Positions 1 to 8,336 of a stretch of 64,000 nt of DNA are shown here, one piece after another. Position numbers and translations under genes: made by a program. Under the pieces are notes generated by a model. It saw only the letters and a list, made by a program, of their open reading frames with translations, was not told the DNA's origin and ran no database searches. Each line of letters opens with the position of its first letter. Within the stretch, counting starts at the first letter, position 1. Origin of the DNA: Candidatus Phosphitivorax anaerolimi (lineage in GTDB: Bacteria > Desulfobacterota > Desulfomonilia > UBA1062); NCBI GenBank assembly GCA_001896555.1, contig MPOS01000012.1:17195-81194 (forward strand), given 5' to 3'.

Positions 1-313
1 ACCTCACCTGTCCCTCGATCGCCTTGGCATACGGGTCAAGGAGGAGCTTGGCCGGGTTGCACCGGCTGCCGGAGGCAGGGTCCCAAGGGCCGTGGACCCG
101 GAAGCCGTATCGCTGCCCCGGGCCTATCCCGGGCAGGTAGGCATGCCAGCAGTAAGCGGTTACTTCGGGGAGGTCCAGCCGGGTTTCCCTGTTCGCGTCG
201 TCGAAGAGGCAGAGCTCAACCCGCTGTGCCGCTTCAGAGAAAATCGAGAAGTTCGTTCCGAATCCGTCGTACGTCGCTCCGAGAGGATATGGTTTCCCGG
301 GCCAGATTTCCAC
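1..313 (-). CDS. glgX: Glycogen debranching enzyme GlgX, N-terminal part (cut by window edge)
   Basis: Only the first 104 codons are inside the window; the gene continues past position 1. The start is a GTG at 313-311, preceded by a good AGGAG ribosome binding site (AAAGGAGCTCAG-GTG). The protein opens with [17 protein letters not shown], then [20 protein letters not shown], and later [15 protein letters not shown] sequence (here [14 protein letters not shown]), which is the N-terminal CBM48/isoamylase domain typical of GlgX and isoamylase-type debranching enzymes. By family knowledge it hydrolyses alpha-1,6 branch points of glycogen in the cytoplasm. The GH13 catalytic domain lies outside the window, so GlgX is separated from TreX-like isoamylases only by the N-terminal match. 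Confidence 0.85.
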   Translation of the reverse strand, partial: MEIWPGKPYPLGATYDGFGTNFSIFSEAAQRVELCLFDDANRETRLDLPEVTAYCWHAYLPGIGPGQRYGFRVHGPWDPASGSRCNPAKLLLDPYAKAIEGQVR

Positions 314-463
314 CTGAGCTCCTTTTTTAAAGGTAACGGGATGTATCGGAGAAACCTCGCTATAGAGGTAGATATAGAATGAGCCCCCGCCAAATCAAGC
401 AAGGATGATCCCCTGCCTGCAGGTCACCGGAGAGACTGTGAGCTGCCGTGTAACGAGGGCGCT

Positions 464-492
464 GCCGGGTCCCCCTTGCGGGGGGACCCGGC
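464..492. terminator. Strong perfect hairpin, possible transcription terminator
   Basis: A 12-bp perfect inverted repeat (464-475 and 481-492, arms GCCGGGTCCCCC and GGGGGACCCGGC) encloses a 5-nt loop and is followed on the plus strand by TTCTCTT. It lies between the 3' end of the small minus-strand gene at 609 and the start of glgX. The T-rich side faces the plus strand, where no gene is seen upstream, so its role as a terminator for the minus-strand gene is uncertain. Confidence 0.4.
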
Positions 493-608
493 TTCTCTTG
501 GGATAGAGGGAGGAAACAAATGTTTGTATGTTCTTCTTTATAAGCTGAGGACACCTCGGCCGGCAGGCTATCCCCAGATAGTTCCGGCTCGTTCGTACCG
601 GTTTAAGG

Positions 609-908
609 TCACTGGACGGGTGATACCCTCACTGTGCTCTGCCGGGGGGCCTTATACACGGTGAAACAAATCCCCTGCTCAGGGTGCACCGACATGCATA
701 TGAACGAGTTTGCGAGTTTTTTTCGCAATGCAACGATGTTCCGGTGCAAGTACCAGGTGCGGCAGTATCCAGGGATTCCCAGCATGCGCCTGACCTCTGA
801 AGGGGGAAGGATGAAACCCTGGCATTCGTTTCTGATCAGATGGCTGATAACTTCAGCAGCGCGGTTGCAGTTCAGACTGTCTTGCATGCTCATGTCTTCG
901 CTTGCCAT
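609..908 (-). CDS. Small hypothetical protein, possible winged-helix fold
   Basis: A 99-residue protein. The ATG at 908-906 was chosen because AAGGGGGTTATC precedes it with proper spacing; a longer in-frame start further upstream has no such site. I do not recognise the family. The central stretch HRNIVALRKKLA followed by HPEQGICFTVYK recalls the recognition helix and wing of OmpR-type winged-helix domains (LRKKL then GxGYxF), but this is a weak resemblance. It has no obvious partner gene and is flanked by AT-rich DNA on its upstream side. It could be a small DNA-binding regulator or a remnant of one. Confidence 0.45.
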   Translation of the reverse strand: MASEDMSMQDSLNCNRAAEVISHLIRNECQGFILPPSEVRRMLGIPGYCRTWYLHRNIVALRKKLANSFICMSVHPEQGICFTVYKAPRQSTVRVSPVQ

Positions 909-1422
909 GATAACCCCCTTTTTCCCCGAAGTACCTGAAATATAACATGGAATTATAAATATAATCATTTCAACGAGCAAGGTATATGCCATAAATAATA
1001 ATAAATAAATTTATTGAGTTGTATGTATACATCCGGGAAATGCAGGGAATATGAGAAATTGTTTGCCCAGGTGCGGGAGAAAATCTTTTCCACAACAGGC
1101 CTTTTCCCAGGATAATTGATAAGCGTACCCGATCATTGCCATTTTCATCCGGATTCGGCAACAAGCTCAGAATGGACTTGTATTCGGCAGCAATAATTGG
1201 CAGTATAACGGAAGCGAAAGGGAAATCATCCGTGCGGATCGTCCTTATTAAAGGCCTTTCCCCGGCATGCAGGTGCTGGCGGGCTTTAGAAAACCGCACA
1301 TCTTCGGGCGCTTGCAGGTCATGCGTGATCGGCAGGTTCCCGGGCAGAAAGAGAAAATCATGAGAATACCGGATTCCCGGTCCACGTTATGAATACGGCA
1401 TGAATAAGAGAGGGAGTACAAC
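909..1422. other. Intergenic region, no gene recognised
   Basis: About 510 bases. Positions 940-1020 are strikingly AT-rich (runs such as ataaataataataaataaat) and probably contain the promoter of the small minus-strand gene. The rest has normal GC content and short open frames in several directions, none of which resembles a known protein or has a convincing ribosome binding site. Confidence 0.4.
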
Positions 1423-2055
1423 ATGGTTAAAGTTCTCATCGCTGACGACCACCCGATCGTGAGAACCGGCTTGAAGCAGATCCTTGCCGACGACCCGGAT
1501 ATTGAGGTGGTAGGTGAAGCGGAAAACGGCGGGGAGGTCATAGAGTTTCTTTGGAAGAATGCATGCGATATGGTGCTGCTCGATATCGGCATGCCGGGCA
1601 GGAGCGGGCTCGAGGTAACCTCGGAGATCAAACAGATCAAGCCCAATGTTGGGGTGCTCATCCTGAGCATCTACCCCGAAGAGCAGTATGCCGTCCGGGC
1701 GCTCAGGGCAGGTGCATCCGGCTATCTGACCAAGGCGAGCGCGCCCATAGAGCTCATCCAGGCGATTCACCGGGTGGCCCGCGGCGGCAGATATGTAAGC
1801 CAGACCCTGGCTGAGATATTAGCGTCCGAGATCGACAGACACAGTGAGAAGCAGCCCCATGAAAAGCTCTCGGATCGAGAGTACCAGGTAATGCTCCTCC
1901 TCGCATCGGGCAAGACCGTCACCGAGGTGGGACAGAGCCTGAACCTAAGCGTGAAGACCATCAGCACCTACCGGTCCAACATCCTGACAAAGATGAACAT
2001 GAAGAATAATGCCCAGCTCACCTTTTATGCCGTAGAAAACGGCCTCATCAAGTGA
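1423..2055 (+). CDS. NarL/FixJ-family (LuxR-type) response regulator
   Basis: A 210-residue DNA-binding response regulator. The receiver domain covers about residues 3-118 with the acidic pair D8/D9, phosphoacceptor D54 in MVLLDIGMPG, and the conserved Lys104 in GYLTKAS. A LuxR-type helix-turn-helix covers about 148-208 (LSDREYQVMLLLASGKTVTE, then LSVKTISTYRSNIL). The start has a GAGGGAG ribosome binding site. No histidine kinase is adjacent, so its partner is unknown; it might respond to a kinase elsewhere. The family normally phosphorylates in the cytoplasm and then activates or represses promoters as a dimer. Confidence 0.92.
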   Translation: MVKVLIADDHPIVRTGLKQILADDPDIEVVGEAENGGEVIEFLWKNACDMVLLDIGMPGRSGLEVTSEIKQIKPNVGVLILSIYPEEQYAVRALRAGASGYLTKASAPIELIQAIHRVARGGRYVSQTLAEILASEIDRHSEKQPHEKLSDREYQVMLLLASGKTVTEVGQSLNLSVKTISTYRSNILTKMNMKNNAQLTFYAVENGLIK

Positions 2056-2083
2056 GCCTGTCTGACAGGCCGGCACCAGCAGG

Positions 2084-2199
2084 GGTCTCGCCGGGCAGAC
2101 CGTCCGGATAGACCTTGCCCCTCGCCGGAATCCCTGAGCTGCGTGCACTCACTGATCTGCGGTTGAGACCGCCGGGTACTTCCTTTTCCCGGCGAGACC
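2084..2199. repeat. 12-bp inverted repeat closing a ~90-nt loop, after the response regulator
   Basis: GGTCTCGCCGGG at 2084-2095 is exactly complementary to CCCGGCGAGACC at 2188-2199, with 92 bases between them, and TTATTTTTCT follows. A small hairpin CCTGTC-T-GACAGG also sits at 2058-2070, just after the stop codon. Together they fit a composite terminator for the regulator gene, or a structured 5' leader of the ACT-HAD/fhs operon that starts at 2267. Confidence 0.35.
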
Positions 2200-2266
2200 G
2201 TTATTTTTCTACCCATAGGCTGCTGAATTCTTTACAATCCGGCTATCCCATGCAAGGAGAGGTTTT

Positions 2267-3424
2267 ATGAGAAGCAAGCTGTACATTATTTATGGCATCG
2301 GCCGGGATTCCGTAGGGCTTGTCGGAGGGATCACCGCGCCCATCGCATCCGTGGGCGGAAACATCGTTGATTTGCGCCAGCATGTCCTGCACGGTCTCTT
2401 CACCATCTACCTGGTGGTGGATCTCAAAGAAGCCGTAAAGTCCCCGGAAGAGTTCAGGGAACTGCTCAGGAAGATCTCGGAAGAGACCGGGGTGCGGCTT
2501 TCTATGGAGAAATATACCCCGGTGGCGCGCAGCGCCGAGAGAACGAATATCCTCCTGACCCTGGTAGGAAAGGACAAGCCGGGAATCATCGCCGCGATCT
2601 CGGAGAAGCTCGGCACCTACAACATCAACATCGAGATCAGCGAGATGGTGGCGCGGGAAGACATCTTCCTCATGGATCTCCTCTGCGATGTCAGCCGCAG
2701 CAGCGTTCCTACGGAGAACCTCAAGGGCGTGGTGCAGCAGATCATGCAATCCATGGATATCAGCACCATGTTTCAGACCGAGGACGTGTTCAACAAGAAA
2801 AAGAAGATCGTGCTCTTCGACATCTCCCGGAGCTTCATGGATGCCGGGACCTTAAGAGAGATCCTCGAACTCTCGGGTATCGAGCCCGGTAAGCTCAAGC
2901 GCCCCGAAGGCCGTGAGAGCAGCCTGGCCTACCTGTATGACACGGCCGGATACCTTGACGGCCTTCCGCTCAATGTCATAGACGCCGTGGTGGACGCCAC
3001 CCGGGTGAGCCCGGGAACCATGGAGCTGATCCAGGCGCTGAAGATCATGGGCTACAAGATCGGGCTGATCAGCACAGGGTTCACCTTTTTCGTAGAACCC
3101 ATCCGCCGCAAGCTCGACATCGATTATGCCTTCGGGTTTAAGCTGCCAGTGGACGACGATTCCAAGACCCTGGTGGGCGACATCCCCCCGGGAGCGATCG
3201 AGCACCTGAACTTGCAGGCCATCATCGAGGACCTCGTGCGGGCGGAGAAGATCGGCAGGGAGGATATTACGGTGATCTCCGACATGGACAGGCCCCATAC
3301 CCAGACCCCGGGCATCAGGCTCGAGTTCGACATGAAGGTGATCCTCGATTTCCTCAACCAGCACATTCTGAGCAGAGACGCCCTCATAGGGCTGCTGCGC
3401 AGCTTAGGTACACCCCGGCTGTGA
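2267..3424 (+). CDS. ACT-ACT-HAD protein, SerB-like but with degraded catalytic motifs
   Basis: A 385-residue protein with two ACT domains (about 5-85 and 95-170) followed by a phosphoserine-phosphatase-like HAD domain (about 185-375). ACT domains usually bind amino acids or similar small ligands. In the HAD domain the nucleophile motif DxDxT reads FDISRS, so the first Asp remains but the general acid Asp is Ser. The substrate-binding Glu position is Gly, the motif III Lys region reads EHLNLQA, and the GDGxND motif reads SDMDRP. Motif II (LISTGFTFF) is intact. It is therefore probably not an active phosphatase. Fhs follows at once, suggesting a role in sensing serine, glycine or one-carbon status, but this is inference. 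Confidence 0.85.
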   Translation: MRSKLYIIYGIGRDSVGLVGGITAPIASVGGNIVDLRQHVLHGLFTIYLVVDLKEAVKSPEEFRELLRKISEETGVRLSMEKYTPVARSAERTNILLTLVGKDKPGIIAAISEKLGTYNINIEISEMVAREDIFLMDLLCDVSRSSVPTENLKGVVQQIMQSMDISTMFQTEDVFNKKKKIVLFDISRSFMDAGTLREILELSGIEPGKLKRPEGRESSLAYLYDTAGYLDGLPLNVIDAVVDATRVSPGTMELIQALKIMGYKIGLISTGFTFFVEPIRRKLDIDYAFGFKLPVDDDSKTLVGDIPPGAIEHLNLQAIIEDLVRAEKIGREDITVISDMDRPHTQTPGIRLEFDMKVILDFLNQHILSRDALIGLLRSLGTPRL

Positions 3425-3462
3425 CATGGTCGCGTGATCGAAGAGATCGCGAGAGGCAAAGA

Positions 3463-5082
3463 ATGAAATCCGACATAGAAATTGCTCAGTCGATACCCTT
3501 GAAGCCCATCCGTGAGATTGCGGAGTCAATCGGGTTGAGTGAAGACGATATCGTGCCCTATGGGCGGTTCATGGCAAAGATTCCGCTCAAGTCCCTGGAG
3601 AGCAGGTCCGATGTGCCTGACGGGAAGCTCGTTCTGGTCACCGCCATGTCCCCCACCTCGATGGGCGAGGGCAAGACCACGACCACCATCGGCCTTGGCC
3701 AGGCCCTGAACAGGATCGGAAAGCGGGCCATGATGGCGATCCGCGAGCCCTCTCTGGGGCCGTGCATGGGTCTTAAGGGAGGGGCCGCAGGGGGAGGGTA
3801 TTCGCAGGTGCTTCCCATGGAGGACATCAATCTCCATTTCACCGGCGATTTCCACGCCATCACCTCGGCCCACAACCTGCTGGCCGCCGTGGTGGACAAC
3901 CACCTCCACCAGCGGCTGAATCCGGAGATCAACCCCAGACACGTGGTCTGGAAGCGCGTGATCGACATGAACGACCGCAGCCTGAGGAGCATCATTCTCG
4001 GGCTCGAGGACAAGGGGCTCAACGGCGTCATGCGCGAAGACGGCTTCGAGATCACGGCCGCCTCCGAGGTCATGGCGGTCCTGTGCCTCTCTACCGGCCT
4101 TAGAGATCTGAAAGAGCGCCTCAGCCGCATCATCGTGGGCTACGACTACCTGGGCAAGCCCATCTTCGCACGGGATGTGGGCGCGACCGGGGCCATGGCC
4201 GCCCTGCTCAAGCATGCGATCAATCCCAACCTCGTGCAGTCGGTCGAGGGGACGCCCGTGCTCGTGCACGGAGGCCCGTTCGCGAATATCGCCCACGGAT
4301 GCAACACGGTGATCGCCACCCGCATGGCCCTGAAGCTCTCGGACTATACCGTGACCGAGGCGGGCTTCGGGGTCGATCTGGGGGCGGAGAAGTTCTTCCA
4401 CATCAAGTGCCGCACGAGCGGCCTGAATCCGAGCGCCGTAGTGCTGGTCGTGACCTGGCGGGCCTACGTGCTCCACGGAATGGGCAACATCCGCAAGCAC
4501 CTGGATACCCTCTCACGGTTCGGGGTGCCGGCCGCGGTCTCCATCAACCGCTTCCTCTCAGACAGGGACGGCGATCTTATGGAGCTGAAGTCCCGGCTTG
4601 AGGATCTGGGCGTCGATGCAGTGATCACGGATTGCCGCGAGCGCGGGGGAGAAGGCGGGCTCGAGCTGGCGGAAAAGGTCGTTTCACTCTGCGAGAGGCC
4701 CTCTGAGCTCAGGATGCTCTATGACCTGAACGACGATATCCGCACCAAGGTTGAGACCGTGGCAAAGAACGTCTACGGGGCCTCAGGAGTGGAGTTCTCG
4801 TCCCAGGCCCTCAAGGATATCCGGCACATCGAGAACATGGGATACGCGGGCCTGCCGGTCTGCATCGCCAAGACCCAATCCTCGCTGACCGACAACCCCA
4901 AGATCCCGGGATTCCCGGACGAGCCGTTCACCATCCACGTGAACTCCGCCAAGGTATCCGCAGGTGCGGGCTTCGTGGTCATCTCCACCGGGAAGATCCT
5001 CTCCATGCCGGGCCTGCCGAAGAGCCCGGCCGCCCTTTCGATTGACATCGACGAAGAGGGGAACATCACCGGGCTGTTCTAA
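3463..5082 (+). CDS. fhs: Formate-tetrahydrofolate ligase
   Basis: Cytoplasmic enzyme making 10-formyltetrahydrofolate from formate, ATP and tetrahydrofolate; it feeds purine synthesis and, in acetogens and many anaerobes, the methyl branch of the Wood-Ljungdahl pathway. The protein is 539 residues, close to family length. The start ATG at 3463 has a GAGAGG ribosome binding site and gives the typical beginning MKSDIEIAQSIPLKPI; a GTG at 3421 is also in frame but would add residues not typical of the family. The nucleotide-binding loop reads MGEGKTTTTIGLGQAL, and EPSLGPCMGLKGGAAGGGY is the family signature. It lies 38 bases behind the ACT-HAD gene, so the two are probably co-transcribed. Confidence 0.97.
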   Translation: MKSDIEIAQSIPLKPIREIAESIGLSEDDIVPYGRFMAKIPLKSLESRSDVPDGKLVLVTAMSPTSMGEGKTTTTIGLGQALNRIGKRAMMAIREPSLGPCMGLKGGAAGGGYSQVLPMEDINLHFTGDFHAITSAHNLLAAVVDNHLHQRLNPEINPRHVVWKRVIDMNDRSLRSIILGLEDKGLNGVMREDGFEITAASEVMAVLCLSTGLRDLKERLSRIIVGYDYLGKPIFARDVGATGAMAALLKHAINPNLVQSVEGTPVLVHGGPFANIAHGCNTVIATRMALKLSDYTVTEAGFGVDLGAEKFFHIKCRTSGLNPSAVVLVVTWRAYVLHGMGNIRKHLDTLSRFGVPAAVSINRFLSDRDGDLMELKSRLEDLGVDAVITDCRERGGEGGLELAEKVVSLCERPSELRMLYDLNDDIRTKVETVAKNVYGASGVEFSSQALKDIRHIENMGYAGLPVCIAKTQSSLTDNPKIPGFPDEPFTIHVNSAKVSAGAGFVVISTGKILSMPGLPKSPAALSIDIDEEGNITGLF

Positions 5083-5150
5083 CCGGTAATCGGGGTCGGG
5101 TTCACAATCACCTATGGCAGCGAGACGTCAAAGGCCTGGGTCTTCCGGGT

Positions 5151-6539
5151 TTAGAGGATCTTCTTTCTCCGGTAGCGGAAGGTGCAGTGGTTCATGTGCA
5201 GGAGCCTGGCAGCCCTGCTCTCGTTCCCTTCCGCATATTCCAGGGCGGCTTTGATATAGCGCCGCTCGTATTCTTCGAGCGCTGTTACAAGGTCAAAGCC
5301 TTCAGGCGGGATGACCGGTTTCTCATCCGGGAAGGACTCAACGGCTGCCTTCACCCCTGCTTTCCGCCTGTTTCCGTTCATGCCCATGTCCTCGAGTTTG
5401 AGCTCGGGGCCTTTCCCGATGAGCACGCCCCGTTCGATGATGTTCCTCAGCTCGCGCACATTGCCGACCCAGTGATGCTCCTGAAGAGCCTTCACGGCTT
5501 CTTTCGATATCCCGGTGAACTGTTTGTTGTACTTGGTGCTGTACATCACCAGGAAATGCTGTGCCAAGGGGAGCACGTCTTCCTTGCGCTCGTTCAGCGA
5601 CGGTACATGAACGGTCACCACGCCGAGCCTGAAGTACAGATCGTGTCTGAAGGTGCCTTCCTCCATCATTCTCTCCAGGTCCTTGTTGGTCGCCGACACA
5701 ATCCGTGTACGGATGCGGCGGACCTGGGTGGAGCCCACCCGATAGAACTCCCCTTCTTCCAGAAAACGCAAGAGTTTTGCCTGGGCCTGTGGGCTCAAGT
5801 CGCCAACCTCGTCGAGGAAGAGTGTGCCGTTTGCCGCCGCCTCGATGAGCCCTTTCTTGCCCGTCGGCTCTGCGCCGCTGAAGGCGCCTTTTTCATAGCC
5901 GAACAGCTCGCTTTCGATGAGGTTCTTGGGAATGGCCGCACAGTTGAGCGTAAGGAAAGGGCCCTTGAAGTTGGGGCTCCGGTAGTGGATGGCCCGCGCG
6001 ATGAGGTCCTTTCCCGTGCCGGTGTCCCCCAGGATGAGTATGGGCGCGTCCTCGCTCTGTGCCGCGCGCGTTATGAAATCCATGATCTCCTGGATCTCGT
6101 TGCTCTGTGCGATGAAGAAGGGGAGGTTTTCCTTGAGATAGCTCTCCTGAAGCCGCTGTACCTCTTTTCTGAGGCGGATGGTCTCAAGGGCGTTCTTGAT
6201 GGTGACCCTCAAGCTCCCCATGACCAAGGGTTTGACCACGTAGTCGTAGGCTCCCAGCTTCATGGCCTGAACCACGGTCTTGGTGTCTTCGAGCGCGGTG
6301 ATCATGACCACGAGCATCTCCGGGAAGAGGTCTTTGATCCTCTTTAACGCCTCGATGCCGTCCATACCCGGAAGGCCGATATCGAGCAGGACAAGGTCGG
6401 GGGGAGCGTTTACGATCTCGCCAAGGGCCTCCTCGGCGGAAGCGAATGTCTGGATATCGTACTGTGATTTCAGGGCGGCACTGATCCCTTCCCGGATGGT
6501 CTGTTCATCGTCGATGACAGCGAGAGAAAACTTCACCAT
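5151..6539 (-). CDS. Sigma54-dependent response regulator (NtrC/AtoC type)
   Basis: A 462-residue regulator with a receiver domain (about 3-118, phosphoacceptor D53 in VLLDIGLPG), an AAA+ central domain (about 140-370) and a Fis-type helix-turn-helix at the C-terminus (ESRAARLLHMNHCTFRYR). The Walker A motif is GDTGTGKD, the Walker B is GTLFLDEVGD, and the sigma54-contacting loop is GAFSGA, a tolerated variant of GAFTGA. ATG 6539-6537 was chosen because GGAGAGG lies just upstream; the frame also extends to a TTG. It sits 15 bases behind the histidine kinase. The adjacent divergent operon carries a near-perfect sigma54 promoter, which makes it the obvious target. Confidence 0.95.
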   Translation of the reverse strand: MVKFSLAVIDDEQTIREGISAALKSQYDIQTFASAEEALGEIVNAPPDLVLLDIGLPGMDGIEALKRIKDLFPEMLVVMITALEDTKTVVQAMKLGAYDYVVKPLVMGSLRVTIKNALETIRLRKEVQRLQESYLKENLPFFIAQSNEIQEIMDFITRAAQSEDAPILILGDTGTGKDLIARAIHYRSPNFKGPFLTLNCAAIPKNLIESELFGYEKGAFSGAEPTGKKGLIEAAANGTLFLDEVGDLSPQAQAKLLRFLEEGEFYRVGSTQVRRIRTRIVSATNKDLERMMEEGTFRHDLYFRLGVVTVHVPSLNERKEDVLPLAQHFLVMYSTKYNKQFTGISKEAVKALQEHHWVGNVRELRNIIERGVLIGKGPELKLEDMGMNGNRRKAGVKAAVESFPDEKPVIPPEGFDLVTALEEYERRYIKAALEYAEGNESRAARLLHMNHCTFRYRRKKIL

Positions 6540-6554
6540 GTGCAACCTCTCCTT

Positions 6555-7742
6555 TTATGTGCTCACCGGCAGAGTGAAGGCAAAATCCGCCCCGCCCATC
6601 ACACTGGTGGCTACACCCATGCTTCCTTTGTGGTCCATGATGATCCTCTGGCAGAGACTTAGGCCGATGCCTGTTGAGTTTTCTTTGGTCGTGAAGAAGG
6701 GTTCAAAGATTTTTCTTGCCAGATCATGGGAGATCCCCGGTCCTGAATCCGAGATGGACACTCTGATCCAGTCCCCGTGATGAGACGATCTGATCACGAT
6801 CCTTTTCCCCGCCTTCATGTCCTTCATTGCCTCTGCCGCATTGGTGATGAGGTTGAGGACCACCTGCTCGATGAGCTGGTGATCGGCCATGCAGGAAGGC
6901 AGATCATCGGCAAGCTCCGTCGATATCTCGATGCCGCTCTTTCTGAGCATGGCGGAAGAGAGTCCCAGGGCATCTTCGATCGGTTTGTTGATGTTCATGC
7001 GCACGAGCTTGGGCTCGGATGGTTTGGAAAAATCCATGACCCTTCTGATAACGGATTCTATCGTGGACGAAGCGGCCTGGATTTTTTCCAGGATATCCTT
7101 GAGGCCTTGCCAGTCTTCACCCTCTTCAAGCACCTCCCGGGCGGCATCGAGATAGATGTTGATTCCCGAAAGGGGGTTGCGGATCTCATGGGCGATGCCT
7201 GCAGCTACATGACCCAGAGAAATCATCCTATCTTTGAGCTTCAGGAGGCGTTCGATCTCCACCGTCCTGGTCACATCCATCATATTGATCAGGACTGCGG
7301 GTCTGCCCTCATTCTCGATGAGGTTCGTGCGGCAGTGGAGCCACTTCATGGCCATTTCGCCTACAGTATCACCGGAGACATGGGTGAATCTGACAGTGAT
7401 GCCCATATGCGGCGCACGGCCGGAAAGCGTTGATTCGATCATCAAGGCGAGCTCCTCCCTGTCGTCCGGGTGGATCCGATCAAAAATCGACGGATGGGGG
7501 CCTTCCTCCAGAGGGCCGAAGATCCGCTGCTGTTCGGGGTTCCGATACACGACCCTTCCATCCTGAACAATGCAGATGCCGGTGGGCGAGTTTTCCACCA
7601 GGTCGCGAAAGTGCTGTTCGCCTTTTTGGCATCTTTTGCCGTTCCAGCATTCGTTTTGGGGAAGAATCCTGCGAGCTTCTTCCCCGGTCTCCGGTTCCTT
7701 GATTCTCATCTCGTACTGGGTGCAGCAAGGCTTGTTCGCCAT
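6555..7742 (-). CDS. Soluble PAS-domain sensor histidine kinase
   Basis: A 395-residue kinase without transmembrane segments, so it should sense a cytoplasmic signal. A cysteine-rich start (CC at 6-7 and ECWNGKRC at 31-38, a CW..C arrangement seen in many deltaproteobacterial signalling proteins) precedes a PAS domain (about 43-165). The dimerisation/phosphoacceptor domain has H185 in GHVAAGIAHEIRNPLSG, and the HATPase domain follows with NLITNAAEA, DSGPGI and GIGLSL boxes. The start has a GGAGAT ribosome binding site. It is the cognate kinase of the sigma54 regulator directly downstream. The cysteines might make it redox- or metal-responsive, which is inference. Confidence 0.93.
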   Translation of the reverse strand: MANKPCCTQYEMRIKEPETGEEARRILPQNECWNGKRCQKGEQHFRDLVENSPTGICIVQDGRVVYRNPEQQRIFGPLEEGPHPSIFDRIHPDDREELALMIESTLSGRAPHMGITVRFTHVSGDTVGEMAMKWLHCRTNLIENEGRPAVLINMMDVTRTVEIERLLKLKDRMISLGHVAAGIAHEIRNPLSGINIYLDAAREVLEEGEDWQGLKDILEKIQAASSTIESVIRRVMDFSKPSEPKLVRMNINKPIEDALGLSSAMLRKSGIEISTELADDLPSCMADHQLIEQVVLNLITNAAEAMKDMKAGKRIVIRSSHHGDWIRVSISDSGPGISHDLARKIFEPFFTTKENSTGIGLSLCQRIIMDHKGSMGVATSVMGGADFAFTLPVST

Positions 7743-8147
7743 TGAGATCTCCTACAGTCATGAGCTGCTCCGGGTGGGGCAAACTGCGCTGAGCGCATCA
7801 CCACAGAGGTCTCGTTCTTTAGTATTGCAGCCATATGTCCGTGGACATTTATCAAAACGGGCGGTGCATGGACGTATTCTCCGCATATCTCCTGAAAAGA
7901 AAGAGTATACCGTCATCAGGTTAGATCGGATTGCTTTTTTGAATGTGCTGAAATCCTTTATGAACCGCCGCATCTACCTTTCCAAGATGATGAAGACTCC
8001 CGCCTGTTCAATTCCGCCATGGGCGATTTTTAAAAATATAAAAAATTTTTGTGAAAATTGCAAACATTTGAATCGAACAGCCCCGGCTTTTTCCAGAGAT
8101 TGTATGTAACTTGGTTAATATTAAGGATGTTTATCGTTAAACCAGAT
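7743..8147. other. Divergent intergenic region between kinase and molybdoenzyme genes
   Basis: No gene is recognised. It contains a 14-base palindrome at 7835-7848 and a very AT-rich stretch at about 8030-8070 (aaaaatataaaaaattttt) just upstream of the sigma54 promoter. The layout, a dyad more than 200 bases upstream of a -24/-12 element with AT-rich DNA between, resembles an enhancer-plus-bending-site arrangement. Confidence 0.4.
7835..7848. promoter_or_regulatory. Palindrome ATGTCC-GT-GGACAT, candidate activator site
   Basis: Two 6-bp half-sites in perfect inverted orientation around a 2-base centre, about 300 bases upstream of the sigma54 promoter. Regulators with Fis-type helix-turn-helix domains bind such dyads at enhancer distance. 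The assignment to the neighbouring regulator is inference from position. Confidence 0.35.
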
Positions 8148-8163
8148 TGGCACGGAGCATGCT
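8148..8163 (+). promoter_or_regulatory. Sigma54 (-24/-12) promoter of the molybdoenzyme operon
   Basis: TGGCACGGAGCATGCT matches the sigma54 consensus TGGCACRNNNNTTGCW at every position but one (A for T in the -12 box), with the invariant GG and GC correctly spaced. Transcription would start near 8175, giving a 5' leader of about 160 bases before the ATG at 8337. The divergently encoded sigma54 activator and its kinase are the likely controllers. Confidence 0.8.
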
Positions 8164-8336
8164 CAAGGGGGAATGAAATTATAGCATAAATATGCTTGTA
8201 CGTGAATAATTAGCTACAGGATTTGAGGCCTGGGAAAGGCGGGTGGTTCATCGGCCGGGAAGGATGAGAGGCAAGGAACACAACAAGGAATTGGCATCAG
8301 GCATCATTTTTAAAAAACGATGTGAGAGGAAGAAAG

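Noticed and set aside
3526..4500. A 324-codon open frame opposite fhs
   Set aside because: Antisense shadow of a high-GC conserved gene; composition dominated by His/Gly/Arg and no domain.
8175..8336. A molybdenum-cofactor riboswitch in the leader of the molybdoenzyme gene
   Set aside because: The leader has some GC-rich pairing potential but I could not match the conserved Moco RNA core.
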